64,000 nt of DNA from Apostichopus japonicus (GCF_037975245.1 NC_092569.1:24537168-24601167); one strand, 5' to 3'. Positions 1 to 11,539 are shown, numbered from the stretch's first letter. Translations and numbers: made by a program. Notes: generated by a model from the sequence alone, not told the origin.

Positions 1-3000
1 GCTCTTTGTAAGTAACAAATACCGCCTCAATTAAGCTTCAATCATCCTTAATTATGCGCACCAAAAAAAAATAATAACTGATTCAGTCAGCAATAAAATC
101 TCACTCATTCAAAACTTGACAAACGTTTGGTATTCAGAAAAGGAATATGTGATTTAACGACGAACCACTGTTATTTTAGATATTCAGTTATATCGAAGCT
201 ATATATTGTTGTGTAATTTACCGGTCGATGACCACTTTCTATTTTTCAGGGTGCAGATGGCTGTTATTTTCTTTATGTTTTTTATGATAATCCTTCGTTC
301 TTAAAAAATAAATGCTGTCCACTTCTTTTCATTTGTGGAAAAAAAAACTGAAGCTGCAAAATTTTAATATCCGTGTTGTCTGCGTTTTCATATTTTAAAG
401 GGAGAGAAGACTCGCGCACAAAGAAACGTCTGATGCTGGTAATCTGACCTAGTTTCGAATGAGATGTAACAGAAATGTTAGACACCACCATCGATCCCAG
501 ATAATACACACACAGCTTGCTACCGTCGGTAATTAGACACTAGTGTGCAGTCAATATATGCAGCTATGGTCGATACCCGTGCACAACACAGTGTATATAT
601 ATAGCAACGCTGGACATCTCAGGTCCAGATAAAGATTAAAAATGTATCACGTTTCATTACTTTCTGCATTTTGTAGCGACAAGAAGAAACCCTTCACTTA
701 CAAGCAACGGAAAGTTAACTTTTTTTCATATGTTAGGAGATGCTAGCCGTTAGTACCAATTCTGCGTAAGAAAGTGTCACTGTAGCCCACAGGCATCAAG
801 TACGTTGCCTGCCTATGATACTGGTCTATTTTCCCGGCTATCGGAAGAATATGAAAACGCAACATAGGTTGCATAGCCATGACTATTTGAACGAGGGACA
901 GAAGGACTGAGTTTGAACCCAAATAAGCCTAGGCTACCCTATATAGTTCTGTTATCTCTCTCCGTGATTCCGCATGTTGGACAGTCCGTGAGATCTATCG
1001 AGTAAACACAAGTTTTATAGGTATCATTATAATTCACGCTCCCAGCAAAAGAAGTCAAATTTTCGTAGGTCTAATAAACATTGCACTTCGCACAAGTGAA
1101 AATCAGATGACCTCTCCACTGTTATGTGTATCGTGATGTAGTACATTATTTTTTTGTGCTATATATGTTCCCAGCCTGGGTACTGATATTATTGTTAAAA
1201 TTGTATACGTATTGAGGATTTCCAAAGAATTTTATATGCTCAATACTCATATATTCTCATTTCAGCGAATGTGTAAAACACAATACAGAGCCCAATGAAA
1301 GAAGTACAGCAAGTTTCGGGGTTGCCAGATTGTCACCCCATCTAAATCCAAAAATAATGACCCTTGTGTGGCACAGAATGTAATGTAGAATTCTCTAACA
1401 GTTCAATAAGCATGTATCACAACCAGGGATGTGTTTTGTCTGATTTTGACCCTGTCAGCCGAGGCATACCAGGAGTAGATTGGTAATCTGGTTATGATCT
1501 TTTGGTCATGGAATATTTTGAATGACTTCGATGACATGAATTCATTACGCACAAACAATGATAAATGTATGTTTAATGTAGGGATGCAGTGACTTTAAAG
1601 TAGGATTTGACATTAACCTTAAATAAATAAAACAAATTGTTTCAATGTTACACCAATAACAACGAATATAGTTATGAAGGTAATATGTACACTCAGGTGT
1701 AGCCATGGCATCTACTGCTTGCAAGAATATCTTTTTGTGAAACCTTTTTTACAGTCGCTTTCTCTTTTCTCTGTTTTATTACCAAGCTAAGGGTTAACCT
1801 TAGGTTGAAAGTTATCAATCAAAGTTTTATTCACCGAAAATAATGAATGTATATTTAAGTTATAAATTTAAACAAAGTTCGAATACGCTCCCCCACCCCC
1901 ACCCCCAAACCCGTCCTATTTTTATTTACGATCAATATTTCATAAACCTCAGGATTAGAAGAAAAGAGGTGTGGTTTTAGGGGCTTTTCTTTTCTAACAG
2001 TTTGTACACCATGTCATGAGTGGGTATGCATGCGTTTATCAAGCTGCGCAGGCGCCGGTTACCTATACATGTATTATATTGAGTTCAAATCACGTTCAAT
2101 CTTTTTTCCATATTTCGTGTCAATGCATGACGCTGCAACAAGTATACCGTAATCAAAATTTAACTAAGCACATACAGTCGTGTAGAAACCACAGTTTACG
2201 CTAAAGCTGTACAGTTTCACGCCTATCTACGCGTTGTACGATGCAGGTACAGTCAACTTTTAGTAGCGATCTTATAATTAATTGCTAATCCAACTTTTCT
2301 CAAGATCCAATTCGTTCTTCGAGCTCCATTCTCTCTAACTAGGAAAATGCCTACTTCTGAATTGTACACATTGCATTGATTTACTGCTATTAATGGAACA
2401 TTACAATGAGGCAAACAAGGTCTGCATAAGTAAGTATAAACACAAGGTTGTTGTAATTATTACCTTGTGTTAGGTTAATAAGAGGAGAAATCTACCCCTG
2501 TAGTAGCGGTCAATTTCTTCCCGGGCTGAAAGCAAAATATCCCCCGACTGGAACCATTTTCTCTAGGCTGACGATGTGAGGTAAGAGCCCCTTCTCGTTG
2601 AGCACGCTACTGGTAATAACAGGGATCTATGAGTGAGACCAGGGAGCTGGAACATGGTTTTCTGTAACCATTGAAGCATTCATCTACATTACGTGGTTTT
2701 GTGGATCAAAGATCACTTAGCATATGAGCCACTATACACCATTGGTGTTCAGACTAGAAAGTTGAGTTTGGTGGAGGGCAGGTCTGAAATTTGTTTACGT
2801 ATTATGCTTACATCATAGTGATTCTGTAGAAATCCGTTAGCACACAAATAATCTTAGCAATATCGTTAACATAAAAATTACTTAGAATTATCTGGTTTTC
2901 CAACTCTTTTCCATAAGCCCTTTTGGGTATTCATAATGTAAGATATCTTTGTAGCTTATTTCCAGGGGGCAGAACATTTTTAAAAATTGCTTACTCACAT

Positions 3001-3042
3001 GTCACTGCATGCATAATTGTTGTCTCTTGTATTTATTTCCAG

Positions 3043-3195
3043 ACAAAGAGAGGAAAAACTAACTGGGACCTTGTGATACCAGATGGGGAGGATGCTGTTA
3101 CGTTGGGGTCATTCAGTGTCAAATCACAAATAGTTGTTGCTACACCATCTCCAAAATTCCAAAATTTATTGTATGGTCAGAACACTATGAAATAA
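3043..3195 (+). CDS. Possible terminal exon of an unrecognised gene (copy 1)
   Basis: A pyrimidine-rich acceptor ending in TTTCCAG at 3042 is followed by 51 open codons ending in TAA. The peptide begins TKRGKTNWDLVIPDGEDAV. The paralogue at 60735-60878 keeps the acceptor, the frame and the stop position despite substitutions. The only length difference is 9 nt, or three codons, which suggests but does not prove that the frame was once under selection. I recognise no domain. It could be the last exon of the gene whose fragments lie at 4150 and 62192, or a chance open frame in a repeat. Confidence 0.3.
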   Translation, partial: TKRGKTNWDLVIPDGEDAVTLGSFSVKSQIVVATPSPKFQNLLYGQNTMK

Positions 3196-3423
3196 GCATA
3201 TTCTGAAAATTTCAGTTGCGTTGCTTAACAATTAACCGATTTATCACACTTTGAAATTCCGCAATTTGTCGCCACCGTGGCATGTTGGCATTTTCTTGAC
3301 TTTTGAGGTCTCATTTCTCAGCAATTAAACATCCTGCTATCTTTCTATGACATATGCATATAGAGTCTATCCCATAGAACAGGAGTATAAACATTTAGGC
3401 TTCAAAAATATTGTCTTGTTTTA

Positions 3424-4145
3424 TAGGAGCCGTGGTTCCGTAACATATTTGGGTTGAACTGGTCTAACGGTCCTGTTGCTTTATTAGGCGTCTCTTTTAC
3501 CAGTAACAGATCAGACCATTTTAGTTTGAATTTTCCTCCTAAGCTTTCGAGGCTCAAACGTTTACTGGGTGTCTGGTCACAGAGGGACCTTACTCCAATT
3601 GGAAAAGTTACCATTGTTAAAGCCCTCGGGCTTTCGCAGTTGGTTTATCTCTTCCAAATTCTTCCAAATCCCCCACACGAGTTTATAACATATTTTGATG
3701 CCATTATTAGTCGTTTCATTTGGAGTGGGAAACCTGAAAACAATTTGCCGTTCCTCTATGGTTGGTACTATCAGTTCAGGTGGACTAAAAGTCACACATA
3801 CTAATTATTGTATTCAAAGTCTTAAGTGTACCTGGGAGAACAGATATAATGAAAGTAGCGATAACGACTGGAAACTGTTTTTCGATTTTCATTTGAAAAA
3901 GTACGGAAAATCCCTACTGTTTAAATGTAATTATAAAATAAACGACGTTCATATAAGAAATGCATTTATTTATGATGTCTGTCATGCATGGTAGTTGCAC
4001 TCTTTTATTAAGCCTAATTCCAACTATGGTGAACAAATAATTTGGAAGAATTCGTTTATTAAAGTTAACAATAAGATGGCATTGTACAACTCAATGTTCC
4101 TAAAAGGGATTAGGCAGGTGAAACATCTGTTTGACAATGACAATC
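3424..4145 (+). pseudogene. L1/Tx1-type LINE, C-terminal reverse-transcriptase remnant (copy 1)
   Basis: The conceptual product matches the region after the catalytic core in L1/Tx1-type retrotransposons. It contains WSQRDLTPIGKVTIVKALG, then YLFQILPNPPHEFI and SRFIWSGKP, then a GGLK segment and a tryptophan-containing CTWENRY segment. The frame breaks between about 3695 and 3790, where SRFIWSGKP and SSGGLKVTHTN are in different frames, and again at the TAG after CHAW near 3992. No catalytic core, endonuclease or 3' tail is visible, so this is an old internal fragment. The same fragment at 61118-61800 shows that it was inserted before the segmental duplication. Confidence 0.75.
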
Positions 4146-4149
4146 GTCC

Positions 4150-4336
4150 ATTGTCCAGTAACAAGTCCCAAAACCTTTTATATAATTGAAGAACAGCAAA
4201 TCCTCATGGATACTCATTCGGTAGTAAGGGCTGTGTTTGCCTCTTTGGGGTTTATTATGCTTGTAACCTAGAATACCCTGAAGGAGCAAGAGACACATAC
4301 ACTTTTATCCACAAATTCCTTATGGGTATAACTGAC
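4150..4336 (+). pseudogene. Fragment of an unrecognised spliced gene (copy 1)
   Basis: This matches the second exon piece at 62400-62587. Conceptual residues include LFGVYYACNLEYPEGARDTY followed by TFIHKFLMGITD. The upstream exon and intron seen in copy 2 (62192-62338) are missing here, as is most of the stretch corresponding to 61790-62400, so copy 1 has suffered a deletion. The fragment ends exactly at the 8 bp target duplication of the hAT insertion that starts at 4337. I cannot name the family. Confidence 0.45.
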
Positions 4337-4741
4337 CATGGGCTTCAATCCAGGGGGGGACACGTCCCCCCCCCCACCCACATTTCGATGGGTGGTGGAA
4401 ACAATATCAAATGTCCCCTCCCCCACACACATTTGGAAAAAGAGTAATGATGTCGCTCTATTTGGTTAGGACTTACACATCTCATGATTCATATCGTCGA
4501 ATATCACTCAATGTTGCTGAATGGGAATTACATCCAGATCTCGTGAGTTGGTACCCTGAGCTCTCCGACAATCTTTAGCTTAGTCTGCCTTTCTTTCGAG
4601 GCCAGTTCCAGTCGTCGTCGAAGGGTATAGACAAATATTCAAGTTGATGAATCCAGCGGTACGGGCTATGTTTAGTGAAGTCGAAGCTCTCTTGTGGTCC
4701 TCCTCGTCTCCTCCGCCAGTGCAACGGAAGCCGAGAGATAA

Positions 4742-4924
4742 TTTAGTGCTTTGAGGCGTTTGAAAACATGGCTACGGAGCACCATGACTCAACATAGGCT
4801 GAACCATGTGATGGTGTGCCATATTCACCGCGAACGTCCAGCCCAAGTGAAGCCTGAGGAGTTAGCAGAGAAGTTCGTTGGTTCCTCGGATTACAGACGT
4901 CGCATCTTCGGGCGATTCCAGTAG
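4742..4924 (+). pseudogene. hAT transposase, C-terminal dimerisation region remnant
   Basis: Sixty codons and a TAG read FSALRRLKTWLRSTM, then RLNHVMVCHIHRERP, then EELAEKFVGSSDYRRRIFG. This is the conserved end of hAT-family transposases, where the region after the (A/S)ER-FS motif forms the dimerisation domain. The frame is broken just upstream: the residues before FS do not continue in frame. A further piece, EWELHPDLVSWYPELS, is readable at about 4515-4580 before a stop. The catalytic acidic residues are not recoverable. Its position inside an element with hAT-type ends and target duplication supports the assignment. Confidence 0.75.
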
Positions 4925-5220
4925 AAAAATAATGCGCTCCATCATTATCATAAGAGACAGCACTTCATAGCTAGAGCCAAGGCTTGTACATAGTTGTTGT
5001 TTAGTTGTAGATGGTGTTTCAAAGACGGTGCCCGTTCCCTAATATTGGGGAAATGAAATAGGGAGCATATTCCGTCGCAGCCCATCCAATGTTACCTTGT
5101 TGTTGAGTGATACCGGAGTTTACTCCACAGTGACAACAGTAGATACACGCAGGGACGTCGCTAGGGGGGTGGGGGTTTCTCACCCCCAAACTTAGTAAAA
5201 CTGACGATAGTTGGAAAATT

Positions 5221-5257
5221 AGAGTGCGACAGTCGGAATTTCCGACTGTCGCACTCT
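5221..5257. repeat. Near-perfect palindrome, 18 bp arms
   Basis: The arm AGAGTGCGACAGTCGGAA is followed by a single T and then its exact reverse complement. It lies inside the 3 kb hAT element, just after a short G-tract and C-tract inverted repeat at about 5163-5195. It could be the fused termini of two head-to-head elements or a cruciform-forming motif. Confidence 0.8.
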
Positions 5258-6511
5258 AGTTTGTCTAGGCCTATTCATTTATTCCTGTGATTGTGCATGA
5301 ACTAAAAATTGAAAAATTTCGGTCAAAATTTACCTTAAATCTGTCATATTTACCACGTTTTCCTTGCCACTTTGAGAAATTGTATCTCGCGATTATTATA
5401 CTCCACCGTACAAAACTTCGTATGATTTTGAATACTACAATCAAAAAATGCCTAATAGAACTACCGTCATAGGCGTAGGAGCCCAATTTGATTTTTTTTT
5501 TTTTGGGGGGGGGGGTTGTAACGACTTGCCCGAAAAATATAACCAGAATTTTTCGCGCGATAATGTGCATATCATATGGACTGGAACGATTATTAAATCG
5601 CATGAAAATAACATACAATCATATCCGTCTTATTACCCTTCCATATTGGTTACAGTTATTTGGAAGTCGTTACAATATTAATGGTAATAATAATATAATT
5701 TTAACTACTGAAAAACACATTGCAAATAATCTTTCATTCAGTAGGTGCCTGAAAAATTATCTGCATTTTGCCCGAAATTTCACAAAAATATTTGCTTGGG
5801 ATGGGGGGGGGGGCTAATAAATTTGTGAAATGAGTGCCAGTGGGTACAAATGTATCGAAAAAAGTTCGGAACAAAAGTGCAGTCGCGAAAGATTGGGTGT
5901 CTGACACTGACCATATCGTAGACGAGTAGCGCGGGAGTGGGGGGTGGGGGTACAAAGCAGCAGTCGGAATTTTCTGGCTTCAAAACCCATCCGGTTGGAT
6001 TTTCAGCCACTAAACGCTACCCCCCCCCCCCCCCTCTCAATTATCAGGCCTTAGCTACGTTCCTGGGTTTACGGTGGTTACATAGTACGCTCCGACCAGA
6101 ATTCACCCGATTACCTAGCAACCGAGGTAACTTGCGTGAGGACTCCAACGATCAACCACTGATTTATTTGGATGCCTTCATCACTTCTACTTTCATAGAA
6201 ATGTATTCTCGTAGACCGAGCAAAACATTTAAACTGACACAGTCCCGTTGGAAGTGTGTCACGGGTGGTATTAAAAGTCATGCTGGCGTATGAAGACTTT
6301 TGGCCAAATTTGCGCTAAGCTCACTATACGAACTCGGATCTGGGCTGTGCCTAATTAGTTAGTTATTTAAATAATTAAGCTTATGAGGAAATGCACCAAT
6401 TTTGTGGTACGGCTCCCAGGACGGCAAGTCGAGAAACTCACATGCAGTCGCGGCGGATAGCTTCCTTCGCCTATATGTGCGGGGACATTTTGGGACATCG
6501 TTCCTACAGGC

Positions 6512-6830
6512 CAGGGGTGGGCAACTACGGCCCGCGGGCCACATGCGGCCCGCCAGTGATTTTTTACATTGTCACAAAAAACGAACAAGCTGCCTAGAAT
6601 GTATCTGCACTTATGATGCTGTCAGGTAGGTCTATTATCACCATTAATTATCAAGTGCACTGTATTGACATTATGTTTTGGTGAATACAGATTAGTACAC
6701 ACACCTATTTCTTGAACGTCTTCGAAAGCAAAGATTTGAAATCAACAGCAGGTCGTTGGTTAGGTGCGGCCCTGTCAATCTTTCGCTTCTAAAATCTGGC
6801 CCATTCATTCAAAAAGGTAGCCCATCCCTG
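6512..6830. mobile_element. Short non-autonomous hAT element nested in the larger hAT
   Basis: The left end is CAGGGGTGGGCAAC and the right end is GTAGCCCATCCCTG, which are nearly complementary termini. It is flanked by 8 bp target duplications CTACAGGC (6504-6511) and CTATAGGC (6831-6838) that differ at one base. It is 319 bp long with no coding capacity. The GC-rich subterminal region around 6528-6555 (GGCCCGCGGGCC) is also typical of hAT termini starting CAGGGGTGGGCAA. The insertion is younger than the host element but old enough for its target duplication to have diverged. Confidence 0.8.
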
Positions 6831-7219
6831 CTATAGGCCTATATCTGAGGCCCTGGGGTCATTCCTTGACCAACTTGGTGCAATATAATGTGCCCATTTC
6901 GAAGTAAATTTATTCACAGATTGTTCGTTGTCATGGGTTCGAACAATTGAGGGGTATTCTATCCTGAAACATATGGCAAAATGGGGCTGGGGTTCCAGTT
7001 CGCCGCATCATTTGTCAACTTGCACTGGGTTCTAATGTTCATGTCAATTGGAATCACTAATAAAAGAAATAATCCACCAAAACTGAAGGTCGCATGAACT
7101 TTATTGCAGATTTCCTGAGTGACGAATTTGTAATTTTCACCCGAAATCACGCAACTAGATGGCTGCTAACCAGCATGGCAAGTGCCATCTCCAGCGATCT
7201 GGCAGATATTGAATTCTGA

Positions 7220-7271
7220 AATTTTCTTGGTACGCTGCGCGCCAACCGATGGTTGCGCTCCGCTAAGATAG
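7220..7271 (-). repeat. Shared hAT subterminal stem-loop motif (copy in the 4337-7346 element)
   Basis: On the minus strand this reads TACTATCTTAGCGGAGCGC, then an interrupted GCGC...TGGC-type inverted repeat, then GCGTACCAAGAAAATTT. The same motif occurs on the plus strand at about 40341-40393, 41519-41570, 48213-48266 and 48550-48600, always near the end of a hAT-like element. Confidence 0.7.
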
Positions 7272-7630
7272 TACTTACGGCCGGAATACTCGAATCGATT
7301 ACGCCCCCCCCCCCACCCCACGTTTCAAATCGGATTGACGCCCCTGTAACTGACAGACAGAAAATAAGAAAGTAACATTTACTATCCTTTTGGGGACATA
7401 CCATATATCCATTATTGGTTATAGGAGCCCACAGTATTTGTTTTACACATACCACTATTTTCATATGATGGTATTATGCTAACAGAAACGTTTCCATTTA
7501 ATAGTATTACTGTTCAGTATTTATTTAACTTTATCAGCTAAATCTTAAATGGTTATGAAATAGTTACTTGCAGTTGATTCTGTCAAAATCCCTTACAAAA
7601 TGTAATGGTAAGACAGTGTTGGGTTTATGA

Positions 7631-9320
7631 TTGTCACCAGTGACTGAAAGGCAAAAAGCAATGCTAAGGTTCAACGGTTCTGCAGTTGTCATCCAGGATC
7701 GACAGGATTACATCAAGGAAGCCATTCGTCATCTCTCCAACAGTGATATTTACACTCTTCTTGATTCTGATCCCACAGTTATTTTCTCCCAGCAGATAAA
7801 ACTGACCATCACTGATATGTACCAGCGGAACCAGATCTCTAAGAAGGCTGTTTCTTTCCTTTCTCACACAGACTGTAAGGCAGCCAGGTTTTATCTCCTG
7901 CCCAAAATTCACAAGCCTGGTAACCCTGGTAGGCCTATCATCTCAGGCAATGGGTCCCCCATCGAGAAGATATCCTTGTTTGTGGACCACTTTATCAAAC
8001 CTCTTGTTCCTCAGATTAATTCTTATATCCATGACACTCCAGATTTCCTCAGGAAACTTGCAGATATCAAGAACCAAATCCCTAGTACAGCCATCATCGG
8101 TACTTTCGACGTCACTTCTCTTTACACTAACATCCCACATGCTGAAGGTATCGCAGCCACGTGTGCAGCCCTGTCTAAGAAGGTCCACCCTTGTCCACCC
8201 ATCTCTGACATCAAAGTTCTCATGCAACAGGTTCTCACCAAAAACAACTTCACGTTCATGGACATGCATTACCTTCAAAGACACGGGACTGCCATGGGAA
8301 CCAGGATGGCTCCTTCCTATGCATGCCTGTTTTTGTCTAGCCTTGACGAACGCATGCTCAGTACAGCTCCATGCCGTCCCCTTATCTGGTGGCGCTACAT
8401 TGATTACATCTTCTTCGTTTGGATGAGGATAACCTGCTCACTTTCATCAATCACATCAGTTCTTTCCACAGCGCCATCAAATTCACCTCTGATTACTCTC
8501 ACCAACAGGTTAACTTTCTCGATGTGAATGTTCGCAAGGAACACGGTTCTCTCTCTACAGACTTATACAACAAGCCCACAGACACACACCAGTATCTCCA
8601 TTCTTCAAGCTGCCAATCCCGTCACTGCAAGTCTGGAATTGCCTACAGTCAAGCACTTCGTCTTCGTCGCATTTGCTCTAACAATTCCTCTTTCATTCGC
8701 CATACAGATGCTATGGAAAAACACCTTCTTGCCAGGGGCCATAGTGCCAGAAGGGTGCGTGAAGCCATTCAGAGAGTGCGCTCCTTTTCCAGATCATCTA
8801 CTTTGGCAGTGAAGGACAAAAAGGGACGAGATTGCGACAACAAGCTGCCCTGGTTGTTTCTTTCCACCCAAATATTCCTCCTCTTCAGAAAATCACCTCT
8901 AACAACCACAACATTCTCCTCACTCCGCATCGTCTGCAGCCACCACATTGTTGAATCCAATTCCATCACCAGCCACAGCATGCAACTCACACACAAGACT
9001 CAGGGTCACATCACTTGCACTACCACCAATGTCTGATCTCTTGTAGAGTTTGCGGCATCCAGTATGTTGGCGAAACCAAAACCACCCTCAAGAAGCGATT
9101 CTATGGTCACAGATCCACAGTCAACACCATGAAGACTGAGACCCCAGTTGAAGAACATTTTAACCTTCCCAACCATACCATTAACGACATGTCCCTACAG
9201 TGGATTGAATCCTTAGGTAGCCGCCCTGACCTAGTACGAATCAGCAGAGAGAGGCTCTGGATGCAACGCCTTCGCACCATTCAACCTCATGGGCTGAACA
9301 TTCAGGAAGGACATGACTAA
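7631..9320 (+). pseudogene. Penelope-like element family 1, RT and GIY-YIG endonuclease, 5'-truncated and frameshifted (copy 1)
   Basis: This encodes a PLE polyprotein: a reverse transcriptase with LLPKIHKPGNPGRPI, the motif A region GTFDVTSLYTNIPH and GTRMAPSYA, followed by a C-terminal GIY-YIG nuclease (CGIQYVGETKTTLKKRFYGH, with a conserved Arg and the late catalytic Glu region). The open frame at 7631-8527 starts inside the RT N-terminus, so the element is 5'-truncated. The frame shifts near 8420, just after the catalytic YIDD box, and again near 9015 before the GIY-YIG domain. In this copy the second catalytic Asp is replaced by Tyr (YIDYIFF), so it is dead. The truncation point and first frameshift are shared with 62928-64000, so the insertion predates the segmental duplication. 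Confidence 0.85.
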
Positions 9321-9560
9321 CTTTTCTTCTGTCCCCCACTCCTTCTCCCCTTGTTCCCTCCCCCCCCCCCTCTTTCACTCTTCCTCCCACAGCTCTCTTC
9401 CCCTCCTTTTTTCTCCACACCTTTCTGTCTTTGTCCCTCTCCAGTTTATTCCCTACCCTGTCCCCTTAATCCTCTCTTTGTCCCCTCCACTGTTTATCTC
9501 CTACCTCTCCTCTTTCCCTGTTGCTTTCTTCTCACCATCCATTGTCTACTTATAATCCCC
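9313..9560 (+). repeat. Pyrimidine-rich tract in PLE 3' flank
   Basis: About 250 bp of almost pure C/T sequence directly follows the GIY-YIG stop. Any open frames here are low-complexity Ser/Pro/Leu artefacts. It is best read as the 3' untranslated part of the family 1 PLE. Confidence 0.6.
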
Positions 9561-9651
9561 TTTCATCTATCTCATTGTGTTCACCGTGCTCATTAACCTG
9601 TCTGTTTTCTGTGTGTGTTTTTGTCCCTTCTGTGACTGTACTTGTCATTCA

Positions 9652-9690
9652 GCCTCTGAAGAAGATCCTGCTAGGACCGAAACGTCAGGC
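9652..9690 (+). ncRNA. Hammerhead-like ribozyme motif in family 1 PLE 3' end
   Basis: All invariant hammerhead core positions can be assigned. CTGAAGA (9656-9662) supplies C3 to A9, with position 7 free. GAA (9679-9681) supplies G12 to A14. A15.1 and U16.1 pair within ACGT (9682-9685), and C17 is 9686. Stem I pairs GCCT (9652-9655) with AGGC (9687-9690). Stem II is imperfect: GATCC against GGACC, with one A bulged next to the core. Stem III is only the self-complementary ACGT, the short type thought to work better as a dimer. PLEs are known to carry hammerhead motifs in their pseudo-LTRs, which matches the position downstream of the endonuclease. Activity is unproven. Confidence 0.6.
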
Positions 9691-9794
9691 CAACTTACGT
9701 TTACACATTATTTTACATGTTTGTTATATTATTCAGTATTATTGAAGCACGGTGAAGCATGGTGGGCTCCCCTCCCTTATTGCAATTTCATTAT

Positions 9795-10090
9795 TGTTTA
9801 ATGCCTTGTTATGTTTAGGCTGTCTCCATGCATTGTATCTCTGCAATTTAGGAGTTTAAAATTGTTTACATGTTAGTTTTAGTATCCCCCCCCCCCATTT
9901 GTTAATGTCTTGTTATGTTTAGGACGTCCCCACGCATTTTATCTCTGCAATTTAGGGGTTTAAAATTGTTTACATGTTACTTTGATTACCCCCCCCCCCC
10001 CCATTTGTTAATGTCTTTTAATGTTTAGTTTGTCCCCGTGCTTTTTATCTCTGCAATTTAGGGGTTAAAAATGTTTACATATTAGTTTTA
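9795..10090 (+). repeat. Three tandem copies of an about 110-120 bp unit
   Basis: Each unit contains TTATGTTTAGG or a variant, then TTTATCTCTGCAATTTAGG or a close variant, then AAAATTGTTTACATGTTA and a run of C residues. Copies start at about 9800, 9900 and 10010, with an incomplete relative near 10385-10440. This is probably the degenerate tail of the PLE or an older satellite into which it inserted. No coding frame is supported. Confidence 0.7.
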
Positions 10091-10599
10091 TAATTCAATA
10101 TTATTTAAGCATGGTGGGTTACCCTACCTTTATTGCAATTTGTTTCGTTTGTTCTTCAATGGAGGGTACCTACATGAAAAATTGTGTTTTCTTTGCAACT
10201 GTTTAAGAAAAAGAAATGTTTTATCCCCCCTGAACTTTTATGCGAGCCTCAGTCTCATCCCAGAAGCATGGATGGTTGAGCCCCACCCAATTAGGAAGAT
10301 GTGTAGGTCTATTATTAAATTCGTCTTTTAGAGTACAGCTATGTTCAACTAACATTTGGGGGCCAAATAGTGAGCTATTAGCTCATGCCCCACCCCCCCC
10401 CCCACACGCCATTTTTTGAAATCTTGTTATGTTAAGGAATTTTACCCGTGCAATTAAAAACATATTTCACTGTGAATAAAATATATCGTTCCATCCAATT
10501 CCTGGCTCCACTCTCAGATTTATGTCAGCATTTTGTATTTAAAATTCATGAAGCTTTGTTTGAACAGTTGTTGGCAATAAACTACGGTTTTCAAACAAT

Positions 10600-11500
10600 A
10601 AAAGAATAAGTAAAATTCCTTTATTTTGGTGTAGTTAATAACTTTGTTTTGGGGGAAATCTGAAGTTTCCCTCACTATAGGGTAAGGTAGAGCTTACCTT
10701 GCTTTTACGGATGCAACTTCTGTTGCCACCACTTTTTGGGGTAACCTAAATTTACCTCTAAAGGTGGTGAAATGCTTCCCTTTCTTTAAGGGAAATGTGA
10801 ATTTTCCTTCATAAGAGAAATACCTCCATATTACCTAGTGTGGGAAATCTGAGATCACACCACAAAATGGTGGCAGCCTAGTTGAACCCACTATTTGATA
10901 ACATATTTTTTCGACAGTGTATCTAGTACCATAAGCTATTATCCAACCAGTTTTATTATGATTAACAAAACACGTCGCTTGTCAACCAGACAAATATGAT
11001 CAAGAGAAGCTCTGGATAAAGGCATAACATGATCGAACCGTACAACAGTATCTTTTTTTAATTATTTGTGACCAGACTTGGACAATACAGAGGAACTTTG
11101 CTGAAGACTGGATTGCCAAGAAGAGACATCAAACCTCAGATCTAACGGCATATTGAGAGTAAAGAACCTTCCGCCAGCCTGCCATGAATCGTTCCGTGTC
11201 ATACTATTGGTAAGCCTATCGAAGTTAAAATGTGCTGCTGTCATGCAAAAGGGCGTTTTTTTTTAATCGAGTGTCAGTGTTGTTCAATAACTGACACGAT
11301 AAAGACACACGCTTCATGTAGCTAATGTATTGGCAATCAGGTTTATGCATAGTTGTTGTGGTATAATTTTTGTATCGCTTGGTTTTTAGACTACTGTATT
11401 ATTCTTTCATAAAAGTAAGCCAGCCCACGTTATGTGTGCGTGACAACTTACATTCCTATATTTCGTTGATTGCGTAGGTAATAACGTTAGCCTAGCCAAG
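10600..11500. other. Non-coding interval
   Basis: I see no gene here. The stretch holds several small imperfect inverted repeats around 10640-10850 (GGTAAGG with CCTTACC-type pairs and TTTCCC with GGGAAA-type pairs), which may be a decayed foldback repeat. The short open frames are consistent with chance. Confidence 0.4.
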
Positions 11501-11539
11501 GTCCTAACAGTACAAAATTGCATAGCCAATGCAATGACG

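Larger units (their letters stand above)
4337..7346 (+). mobile_element. hAT-superfamily DNA transposon insertion, about 3.0 kb, decayed
   Basis: The ends are flanked by a perfect 8 bp target-site duplication TAACTGAC (4329-4336 and 7347-7354). The left end starts CATGGGCTTCAATCC and the right end, read inward on the minus strand, starts CAGGGGCGTCAATCC, giving 13 of 15 matching terminal positions. Copy 2 of the segmental duplication has the uninterrupted empty site at about 62579-62590. An 8 bp target duplication and CA(G/T)-type termini are characteristic of hAT elements, and the C-terminus of a hAT transposase lies inside at 4742-4924. Other contents are G- and C-homopolymer tracts (about 4365, 5500, 5800, 6020 and 7305), an 18 bp-arm palindrome at 5221 and a nested smaller hAT at 6512-6830. 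No intact transposase remains. Confidence 0.85.
1..8785 (+). repeat. Segmental duplication, copy 1
   Basis: This segment aligns in the same orientation with 55758-64000, with position 1 matching about 55758. Shared landmarks are the opening non-coding stretch, the short open frame at 2016-2204 (58083-58271 in copy 2), the possible exon at 3043, the L1/Tx1-type LINE remnant and the family 1 PLE. The copies differ by large indels. Copy 1 alone has about 834-1478, about 1729-1897 and the hAT insertion 4337-7346. Copy 2 alone has about 56468-57590, about 58763-60396 and about 61790-62400. Both edges of the window cut the duplication, so its true length is unknown. Between these landmarks, 1-3000 shows no gene I can support. 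Confidence 0.9.

Noticed and set aside
5271-6588. Multiple short open frames on both strands around G and C homopolymers
   Set aside because: They lie inside the decayed hAT element, overlap each other in conflicting frames and show no domain.
9313-9801. Several overlapping plus-strand open frames rich in Ser, Pro and Leu
   Set aside because: They arise from a pure pyrimidine tract after the PLE stop codon and from the hammerhead region.
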